Of a DNA stretch of 64,000 bases, positions 7,783-16,149 are shown one piece after another. This stretch comes from JADJOM01 sp963817435 (GTDB lineage Bacteria > Gemmatimonadota > Gemmatimonadetes > Gemmatimonadales > GWC2-71-9), in the NCBI GenBank assembly GCA_963817435.1, contig CAWFNY010000002.1, forward strand, positions 248,001 through 312,000, read 5' to 3'. Made by a program: the position numbers and the translations under genes. The notes beneath the pieces were generated by a model. It was not told where the DNA came from. It worked only from the letters and a program-made list of their open reading frames with translations, and did no database searches. The stretch's first letter is position 1. Every line of letters starts with the position of its first letter.

Positions 7783-9504
7783 ATGGCCCCTCAGCCGTTT
7801 CACGCCAGCCCCCGGGCGCGCCGGATCGCCCTCATGGGGGTTACGGTCGCCGTGCTCGCGGCGCTCTTCGGTCTGGAGCGATACCTCGCGGCGCGTGCCG
7901 TGCACGCCAGCCTCTCGCTTCCCTGGCTCTTCGCCGAGGAAGCGGTGCGGTGGGCGCTCTGGCTGAGCCTGCTCCCGTGGCTCGCCCGGGTGGGTCGCCG
8001 TCTGCCCCTGACGCGGTTCCAGATCGCGGGCGCCGCGATGCTCCACCTCGGTGCCGCACTCGCCTTCGCCGCGGCGCACCTCACGGTGCTGGCGCTGATC
8101 ACCCACGCCACGTTTGCCCCCGGCGCCGTCGCAGCCCCGATGCCCGAGGTGTTTCCGCACCTCGCGGCCAACCTGCTCCGGAGCCTGCTCGAGTTCCTGG
8201 GCATCGCCGGCGTGTTTCATACGCTGAGCCACATCGCCGACCTGAAGATCGCCGAGGAGGCGCTGCGCAAGAGTCAGGTGCAGCTCTTCCAGGCGCAGAA
8301 GATGGAGGCGGTGGGACGGCTCGCCGGGGGCGTCGCGCATGACTTCAACAATCTCCTCACCGTCATCAGCAACTACACGGCGCTGGTGATCGAGGATATG
8401 CCGCCCGGGGATTCGCGCCGCGCGGACCTCGAGGAGGTCCACAAGGCGAGCGAACAGGCCTCACGACTCACCCGGCAACTGCTGGCATTCAGCCGGCGGC
8501 AGATGATGCAGCCCCGCCCGCTCGACCTGAACAGCGTCATCGGCGACATGGCCGGTATGCTGCGCCGGCTCATCGGCGAGAACGTCGAGCTGGTGGCGAG
8601 CCCGGGGTCCGGCGTCGGTCTCGCGCTCGCCGACCCGGTACAAGTAGAGCAGATCCTCCTCAACCTGGTGGTGAACGCGCGCGACGCGATCGAGGGGCAC
8701 GGCACCATCTCGGTGGACACCGGGAACGCGGAGCTCGATCACGACTTCGCGCGCCTGCACGAGGGCGCCCGGCCCGGGTCGTACATCATGCTCGCCGTGA
8801 GCGACACCGGCGCGGGAATGGACCACGACACTCAGCGCCGGATCTTCGAGCCGTTCTTCACCACCAAGGAGCTGGGCAAGGGGACGGGACTCGGACTCTC
8901 GACCGTCTACGGGATCGTGAAGCAGAGCGGCGGCTATGTCGCGGTCTACAGCGAGCCGGGCCAGGGCAGCGTCTTCCGCGTCTATCTCCCGCGGGCCGGC
9001 GTGGAGCAGCCGACCCCGCCCATCCCGTCCCCCGGCGCGGCGACGGCGACGAGCGCCACCGGCACCATTCTCCTCGTGGAGGACGAGGCGAACGTCCGGG
9101 AGCTGGTGCGCAAGGTGCTGATCCGTCACGGGTACGAGGTGCTCTCCGCGGAGAACGGCCAGGTGGCGCTGGAGGTCGCCGCCAGGCATCCCCGCCCGCT
9201 GCACCTGGTGCTGACGGATGTGATCATGCCGCACGTCTCCGGTCACGAGCTGGTCGACCGGATCCGCCCCGCCCACCCCGGGATCAGGGTGGTCTACATG
9301 TCCGGCTACGCGGATCAGGCCCTGGCCAGCCGCGCCGGGCTCGGACCCGACGTCGGCTTCCTGCCGAAGCCCTTCGCGACCCGCGAGCTGCTCCGGACGG
9401 TGCGCGATGCGCTGGCCGACCGCTCCAGGGACGCGGGCCCATCCCACCCGTCGCCGCCTGCCCCGAAGGACGCCGGCCGAACGACGCAACCGCCTCCCCG
9501 ATAG
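7783..9504 (+). CDS. Membrane hybrid sensor histidine kinase with C-terminal receiver
   Basis: About 573 residues from the ATG at 7783 (an ATG at 7711 is an alternative). Residues 15-165 contain about four hydrophobic helices, and there is no large periplasmic sensor. The kinase core has the phospho-acceptor His in GRLAGGVAHDFNN, an N-box in NLVVNARDAIEG, the G1 box DTGAGMD and the G2 box GKGTGLGLSTVYG. Residues from about 427 form a receiver domain (ILLVEDEANVRELV, phosphorylatable Asp in LVLTDVIMPHVSG, Lys in FLPKPF). It is a self-contained hybrid with no regulator next to it, so the output is likely a separate phosphotransfer or regulator elsewhere. A strong terminator follows directly. 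Confidence 0.88.
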   Translation: MAPQPFHASPRARRIALMGVTVAVLAALFGLERYLAARAVHASLSLPWLFAEEAVRWALWLSLLPWLARVGRRLPLTRFQIAGAAMLHLGAALAFAAAHLTVLALITHATFAPGAVAAPMPEVFPHLAANLLRSLLEFLGIAGVFHTLSHIADLKIAEEALRKSQVQLFQAQKMEAVGRLAGGVAHDFNNLLTVISNYTALVIEDMPPGDSRRADLEEVHKASEQASRLTRQLLAFSRRQMMQPRPLDLNSVIGDMAGMLRRLIGENVELVASPGSGVGLALADPVQVEQILLNLVVNARDAIEGHGTISVDTGNAELDHDFARLHEGARPGSYIMLAVSDTGAGMDHDTQRRIFEPFFTTKELGKGTGLGLSTVYGIVKQSGGYVAVYSEPGQGSVFRVYLPRAGVEQPTPPIPSPGAATATSATGTILLVEDEANVRELVRKVLIRHGYEVLSAENGQVALEVAARHPRPLHLVLTDVIMPHVSGHELVDRIRPAHPGIRVVYMSGYADQALASRAGLGPDVGFLPKPFATRELLRTVRDALADRSRDAGPSHPSPPAPKDAGRTTQPPPR

Positions 9505-9505
9505 C

Positions 9506-9536
9506 CGAACGGGCGACCATCGTGGTCGCCCGTTCG
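9506..9536. terminator. Bidirectional terminator between convergent genes
   Basis: A perfect 14-bp stem (9506-9519 with 9523-9536) encloses a TCG loop, starting 2 bases after the kinase stop and 28 bases before the end of glnN on the other strand. This is the strongest hairpin in the region and its placement fits a shared terminator. Confidence 0.8.
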
Positions 9537-9563
9537 TCACCGCCCCCGTCGATCCGGCCCGGG

Positions 9564-11708
<2,145 letters not shown>

Positions 11709-11789
11709 CGGGGAATCCCTCAAGCTGAATGGTTGCGCGCGGGGGCGCGGACTGGCGGCGGGGAAGATAATGACTGGGGAAGGGTGTCA

Positions 11790-11832
11790 AAAGAGGAGGG
11801 GCGGGGAGGCGCCAAGCGCCTCCTCGCCCCTC
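11790..11832 (-). terminator. Terminator of the csp-rpsU transcript
   Basis: A 17-bp stem with one G-T wobble (11796-11812 with 11816-11832, CAA loop region) is followed on the minus strand by CTCTTTTGACA. The stem plus four U residues makes a good intrinsic terminator 27 bases after the rpsU stop. Confidence 0.8.
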
Positions 11833-11858
11833 GGGATTCGATGCGGATCCGCCCCGGC

Positions 11859-12053
11859 TCAGCGGTCGCCGCGACTCGCCTTCCGGCGCCGGCGGCGCTT
11901 GGCTTCGGCCTGCTTGAGCGCCTTGGCGACGCTCGGCTTCACGTAGTAACGGCGACGGCGCACCTCACGGAGGATGCCCGACTTCGCCAGCTTGCGCCGA
12001 AAGGCCTTCAGGGCCCAGTCAAGGCGATCATCTTCACCGAGAACGATTTCCAT
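11859..12053 (-). CDS. rpsU: 30S ribosomal protein bS21
   Basis: 64 residues, typical of bS21. It shows the conserved start MEIVLGEDDRLDWALKAFRRK, the GILREVRRRRYYVKPS core and a strongly basic tail (AKRRRRRKASRGDR). It is a late-assembling small-subunit protein near the mRNA exit. It lies 11 bases downstream of a cold-shock protein gene on the same strand, so the two are almost certainly co-transcribed and coupled to cold or growth-rate control. Confidence 0.95.
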   Translation of the reverse strand: MEIVLGEDDRLDWALKAFRRKLAKSGILREVRRRRYYVKPSVAKALKQAEAKRRRRRKASRGDR

Positions 12054-12064
12054 GTGTCTGTCGC

Positions 12065-12280
12065 CTACTTCTGCATGCGGGTGACCTTCTCTGCCGCCGG
12101 ACCCTTCGGACCCTGCACCACGTCGAACTCGACCACTTCGCCCTCGCGGAGCGACTTGAAACCGCTGCCGACGATCGCCGAGTGGTGGACGAAGCAGTCC
12201 TTCTGCCCATCATTCGGGGTGATGAAGCCGAAGCCCTTGCTGTCGTTGAACCACTTTACGGTGCCGGTGGTGCGAGCCAT
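12065..12280 (-). CDS. csp: Cold-shock domain protein
   Basis: 71 residues from the ATG at 12280, which has AAGGAG at ideal spacing; a TTG at 12286 is in frame but less likely. It is a single OB-fold with both RNA-binding motifs: KGFGFI (RNP1) and CFVHHSAI (RNP2-like, with VHH replacing the usual FVHF). It also has the GTVKWFNDSKG start and the QGPKGPAAEKV tail. It binds single-stranded RNA or DNA as an RNA chaperone in the cytoplasm. It is the first gene of a two-gene unit with rpsU. Confidence 0.95.
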   Translation of the reverse strand: MARTTGTVKWFNDSKGFGFITPNDGQKDCFVHHSAIVGSGFKSLREGEVVEFDVVQGPKGPAAEKVTRMQK

Positions 12281-12409
12281 GCCCAACTCCTTGATGTGCT
12301 GATGAACGTGTAGTCGGAGTTCGGGATGCCCGTAGCTACCGACGCTAAAGCAGGGATCTCGGCCAGAGCCAGACCCCTGGAACTGCTTGCTGGTCGACGG
12401 TCGCAGAAA
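12281..12409 (-). promoter_or_regulatory. Leader and promoter region of csp-rpsU
   Basis: About 130 bases separate the upstream terminator from the csp start. Cold-shock genes often carry long structured 5' leaders, and this space would allow one. I see no firm -35/-10 pair. The assignment rests on position only, apart from the clear AAGGAG ribosome-binding site next to the start. Confidence 0.3.
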
Positions 12410-12430
12410 ACACGGCTTCCATCGGAAGCC
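12410..12430 (-). terminator. Terminator after the substrate-binding lipoprotein gene
   Basis: GGCTTCC (12414-12420) pairs with GGAAGCC (12424-12430) around an ATC loop. On the minus strand the stem is followed by GTGTTTTCTG, giving a short U-tract about 40 bases past the stop at 12472. Confidence 0.6.
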
Positions 12431-12471
12431 ACGAAGCTAGCGACCTGCCCAACCGGTGTCAAACAGGGGAC

Positions 12472-13611
12472 TTAGGGCTGGGTGTCGGCCTGGTCGACCG
12501 GCACCAGTTCCCCCCGGCGGACCACTCCCATCCGTGCTGCCAGTGTCGGCACATCGCCGAGAGAATCGAAGCTCACCCGCCCCACCACGCCATCGAATGC
12601 GGCGACCCCGGTCCCGACCGCCGCCAGCCGGTTCCGGAGCTGGCTCCGGGAGTCCACCCCCCTCGCGGCGCTCGCCAGCAGGCGGACGGCGTCGTAACCG
12701 GCGGCCGCCCCCTGGTCGGGAAGGCCGGCCTTGCTGTAGGCCCGCTGGTAGTCCGCCACAAAGCGGCGGTTCTCCTCCCGGGAGTCGGTGGCGATGTAGG
12801 CCGTGGAGACGAACACACCCTCCATCACTCCCGGGGCCACTCGTCCTGCGCCGGTCATCCCGTCGGAAGCGAGCACCGGGAGCTTCAGTCCCGACGCCTC
12901 GATCTGCCGGAGCACGGTGAGCCCCTCGTCCTGGTTCGCCATCAGGATAAGGACATCCACCACGTGCTCCCGGGCGATCCTCGCGAGGTAGGCCTCGACC
13001 GAAGGGGCCCTCTCGAGGAAGGGGTCGACTTCGACGAGTTCCCCGCCCCACCGGGCGTATTCGTGTTCGAAGGACCGGCGCACCCCCCGCCCGTAGCCGT
13101 CGTTGACGTAGAGCATCGCGGCCCGGCCGTAGCCGCGCTGGATGGCGAATCGCGCCAGCACGGCGCCATAGGCGAGATCGCTGGGACAGAGGCGGAAGGT
13201 GTAGTCGCCGGCGCGGGAGAGCTGTGGTGACGAGGCCGACGGGGAGAGCTGGACCAGCGGCCGGCGGCCGCCGTTGTAGACCGGCGCCGCAGCCAGCGTG
13301 ACGCTCGAATAGGCGCCGCCGATCACCGCCGAAACATCCGAGTCGTAGAGCCGGACCGCGAGGGCGGCGGCCGAATCGGGGTCGCCGAAGTCGTTCGCGA
13401 GCACGAGTTCCACCCTGCGCCCGTCGATGCCGCCGGAATCGTTGATCTCCCTCGCGGCAAGCTCGGCTCCAAGGCGCGTGGGCAGCACGCCGGCGTCGCT
13501 GAGCGTCAGCGCCAGCCCGATCCGTATTGGCTCGGTACTGGAGCGGCAGCTCGACGCGAGCAGGGCCATTCCGAGCAGCAGCAGCATCGGTCCCGGATTG
13601 CGAGCGATCAT
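12472..13611 (-). CDS. Branched-chain-amino-acid-type (Peripla_BP_6) substrate-binding lipoprotein
   Basis: 379 residues from the ATG at 13611, chosen because it gives a lipoprotein signal (MIARNPGPMLLLLGMALLASSC). The mature protein begins IRIGLALTLSDAGVLPTRLGAELAAREIND, the classic first strand and helix of LivJ-like type I periplasmic binding proteins. It continues with GGIDGRRVELVLANDFGDPDSA and VSAVIGGAYSSVTLA. No permease or ATPase of the Liv family is nearby. It may therefore feed a distant transporter or act as a sensor input. The ligand is unknown. Confidence 0.85.
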   Translation of the reverse strand: MIARNPGPMLLLLGMALLASSCRSSTEPIRIGLALTLSDAGVLPTRLGAELAAREINDSGGIDGRRVELVLANDFGDPDSAAALAVRLYDSDVSAVIGGAYSSVTLAAAPVYNGGRRPLVQLSPSASSPQLSRAGDYTFRLCPSDLAYGAVLARFAIQRGYGRAAMLYVNDGYGRGVRRSFEHEYARWGGELVEVDPFLERAPSVEAYLARIAREHVVDVLILMANQDEGLTVLRQIEASGLKLPVLASDGMTGAGRVAPGVMEGVFVSTAYIATDSREENRRFVADYQRAYSKAGLPDQGAAAGYDAVRLLASAARGVDSRSQLRNRLAAVGTGVAAFDGVVGRVSFDSLGDVPTLAARMGVVRRGELVPVDQADTQP

Positions 13612-13778
13612 CGGCGCTCCATTGTACGGCGGATCCGGAGGCAACGGGGGCACCCTGATGGGGCTGCCGCACAAGATACATGAAGATGCCGCCAGGATCA
13701 CGCTCCCCGCCGCGGCGTGCCTGACATCAGCCCCCCGGGCGGTCGGCCGGCCGCGGCGGGGCGCCGCAATTCCGCCAG

Positions 13779-14894
13779 TCAGCGGCCCGGGACGCAGGCG
13801 CCGGGGATGGCGTCGGCGGCGGTGGCATTCCACCGGCGCACGTCGAGGCCGAGGCAGGCGAGCAGCGTCCCGGCGATGTTCGCCTGGTGGACCTCCGGCG
13901 CATCGGCGACCTCGCCCCGGTCGGGGGTGTAGGGACCGATCACGGCGAGCCAGATGTTCGCTGAGCCGGGGACCGCTTCGCCGTGGTCAGTCCAGTTCGC
14001 CGGGGTGAGGCCGCGCCCATGATCGGTGGTCACGATGAGCGTGGTCCGGCCGCGGTACTCCGGCAGCGACTCCGCCGTCCGCCAGAGCTCCCAGAGGAAA
14101 CCATCGAGTGAGTGCGCCGCGTCGAGCACCCGGTCGTAGCGGCGGGAGTGGGCGAGGTCATCGGTGTCGTTCATCGCGACGTAGAGCACCCGCGGGTGGT
14201 AGCGGCGGAGCCAGGCCAGCGCCATCGCGCCGGTAAAGGCGTCGAGCCGGCTGCCATCCCAGAGCGCGAGGGCCCGGCTCTGGAGCACCGCGAGGCGCCG
14301 CATCTCCGGGGTTGCCAGGGCGCCGGGGACGGAATCGTAGCCGGCGTTGACGAAGACGCCGTCCTCGTGGCTCGCCGCATACTCCCGGAAATTCTCCCAG
14401 CTGCCGAAGACCGCGACCTGTTCCCGGCTGAGCCCCAGCCGGCGGCGGGTGTATTCGAGCACGGTCTCGTGGCCGTAGCGGATCCGGTCGTTGCTCGTCA
14501 CGTCGGCCTGAGCCTCGCCGGTGAGGATCTCCTGGTATCCCGGCGCCGAAAAGCCGTGGCTGTTGGTGATGGTCACCCGGCTGCCGCGGGCGGCATTGCC
14601 GAGGACAATGCCGTGTGGCGCAAGCGAATCCCAGAAGAACGGCATGAGAGCCCGGCGGCGCTCGACTGGCGTGGAGCGCCAGTAGGCGGTCCGGAACCGG
14701 TCGCGGTTCGAGATGCCGCTGAGCGAGTCGGTCGCGCTGACCACCGAGTCCATGCCGCCGAAGAAGTCCTCGGGCCGGACGCCGTCGAGGGTGACGAGGA
14801 TGACGTGGCGGGGCTGCCCGGCCTGGGCCGCGAGGACGTTGGGGAGGATAAAGAGGAGAGGAATGAGCATCCCGCGGGCGAGGGGAGCAATCAT
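13779..14894 (-). CDS. Secreted alkaline-phosphatase-superfamily hydrolase (type I phosphodiesterase-like)
   Basis: 371 residues from the ATG at 14894, with a signal peptide ending near LAAQA. The metal site is recognisable: VILVTLDGVRPEDFF with the nucleophilic Thr, the AMNDTDDLAHSRRYD block with metal-binding Asp and His, VTTDHGRG, and TDHGEAVPGSANIW. These fit the nucleotide pyrophosphatase/phosphodiesterase and sulfatase-like branch. The substrate is unknown; a periplasmic phosphoester is likely. It is divergent from the LacI-family gene, and the shared 223-base gap contains a perfect operator palindrome 98 bases from this start, so co-regulation with the glycan locus is possible. Confidence 0.8.
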   Translation of the reverse strand: MIAPLARGMLIPLLFILPNVLAAQAGQPRHVILVTLDGVRPEDFFGGMDSVVSATDSLSGISNRDRFRTAYWRSTPVERRRALMPFFWDSLAPHGIVLGNAARGSRVTITNSHGFSAPGYQEILTGEAQADVTSNDRIRYGHETVLEYTRRRLGLSREQVAVFGSWENFREYAASHEDGVFVNAGYDSVPGALATPEMRRLAVLQSRALALWDGSRLDAFTGAMALAWLRRYHPRVLYVAMNDTDDLAHSRRYDRVLDAAHSLDGFLWELWRTAESLPEYRGRTTLIVTTDHGRGLTPANWTDHGEAVPGSANIWLAVIGPYTPDRGEVADAPEVHQANIAGTLLACLGLDVRRWNATAADAIPGACVPGR

Positions 14895-14991
14895 GAATCC
14901 GAGTCCGGAGGGGGGGAGGAGAGGATAATGTAGCCGTTCCGGATCAGTCCGGGTGCGTCTTTGTGACACGTTATTGACAAATTCGGCGGGA

Positions 14992-15007
14992 ATGTAAACG
15001 TTTACAT
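14992..15007. promoter_or_regulatory. LacI/CcpA-type operator palindrome
   Basis: ATGTAAACGTTTACAT is a perfect 16-bp palindrome with a central CG, matching the cre-like consensus TGWNANCGNTNWCA bound by LacI/GalR-family proteins. It lies 111 bases before the LacI-family gene and 98 bases before the divergent phosphodiesterase gene. A TTGACA hexamer at 14974-14979 sits just upstream, so a plus-strand promoter would have its -10 region inside the palindrome and be repressed by binding. No convincing -10 box is seen. Confidence 0.75.
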
Positions 15008-15117
15008 CACCAACCACTCCGACAGGGTCGTCGGAACTCGACCAAAATTGGCATTTCCCTGATTCCCCGGACGCCTCCAGTGCGTTCAGGGAGTCCGCCG
15101 CCCGAAAGCCTCCGCTG

Positions 15118-16113
15118 ATGGTGACGATCAAGGATGTCGCCCGGATTGCCGGCGTATCCGTGGCGACAGTCTCGCGGGTGCTTAATGGGAGTGAGCTGGT
15201 CCGGGATGACACCCGCGACCGGGTCCGGCAGGTGGCACTGGATCTCGGGTACAGCCCGCACGGGGCGGCTCGCAGCCTGATCACCAATCGCACCCACACC
15301 ATCGGCGTGCTGCTGCCGGACATCTACGGAGAGTTCTTCTCGGAAGTCATTCGTGGCATCGACCAGGCGGCCCAGCGGCAGGGGTATCACCTGCTGGTGT
15401 CGAGCGCCCGGGACGATCTGGAGACCGCGCTCCGCTCGATGCGGGGCCGGGTGGACGGCCTGATCGTGATGTCGCCGGCGCTCGACGCGATGGCCTCCCG
15501 GCGGAGTCTGCCGGAGCATTTCCCGGTGGTGCTGCTCAACTGTCCGCCGAGTGATGCGGCCTACGACAGCCTGGGGATCGCGAATTTCGAGGGCGCCCAT
15601 GCCATGGTGCGGCACCTGGCGGAGCTGGGGCACCGGCGGATCGCGATCATCCGCGGGGCCGAGCAGAACTTCGATGCGGCGGAGCGATTGCGCGGGTACC
15701 GTGCCGCGGTCCAGGAGCTGGGGCTCGACACCACGCCCGGTCTCGAGCTTCCCGGGGATTTCAGTGAGGCGGCCGGGCACGCGGCGGCGCGAGCGATCCT
15801 GAGCAACGGGCTCCGGCCGACCGCGGTCTTCGCCGCCAACGATGGGATGGCGATCGGCGCACTGAGCGCCTTTCGCGAGGCAGGGCTTCAGGTCCCGGTG
15901 GACATCGCCGTCACCGGTTTCGATGACATCCCGATGGCACGGTACGTCGAGCCGGCGCTCACGTCGGTGCACGTCGATATCAGCGCGCTGGGCGAGCGCG
16001 CCACGGCCTGGCTGCTGTCCTCTCTGGTTGAGCCGCCGGGCCGCCAACTCCGTCGTGAGACGCTTTCCACGACCCTCATCGTGCGGCGTTCCTGCGGCGC
16101 TCGGAGGCAGTAA
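15118..16113 (+). CDS. LacI-family transcriptional regulator
   Basis: 331 residues. The N-terminal helix-turn-helix reads VTIKDVARIAGVSVATVSRV, followed by the hinge RVRQVALDLGYSPHGAARSL that contacts the minor groove. Residues 62-331 form the sugar-binding PBP1-like domain (THTIGVLLPDIYGEFFSEVIRGIDQAA, FAANDGMAIGALSAFREAGLQVP, VTGFDDIPMARYVEPALTSV). The start may be the ATG at 15118 or the GTG three bases on. It is the first gene of the glycan locus, with the TonB receptor 37 bases downstream. The palindrome at 14992 is its likely binding site. The inducer is probably an oligosaccharide from the pathway. Confidence 0.93.
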   Translation: MVTIKDVARIAGVSVATVSRVLNGSELVRDDTRDRVRQVALDLGYSPHGAARSLITNRTHTIGVLLPDIYGEFFSEVIRGIDQAAQRQGYHLLVSSARDDLETALRSMRGRVDGLIVMSPALDAMASRRSLPEHFPVVLLNCPPSDAAYDSLGIANFEGAHAMVRHLAELGHRRIAIIRGAEQNFDAAERLRGYRAAVQELGLDTTPGLELPGDFSEAAGHAAARAILSNGLRPTAVFAANDGMAIGALSAFREAGLQVPVDIAVTGFDDIPMARYVEPALTSVHVDISALGERATAWLLSSLVEPPGRQLRRETLSTTLIVRRSCGARRQ

Positions 16114-16149
16114 GCCCCCGAATTTTCACCACCCCTGGAGGAAGTCGGT

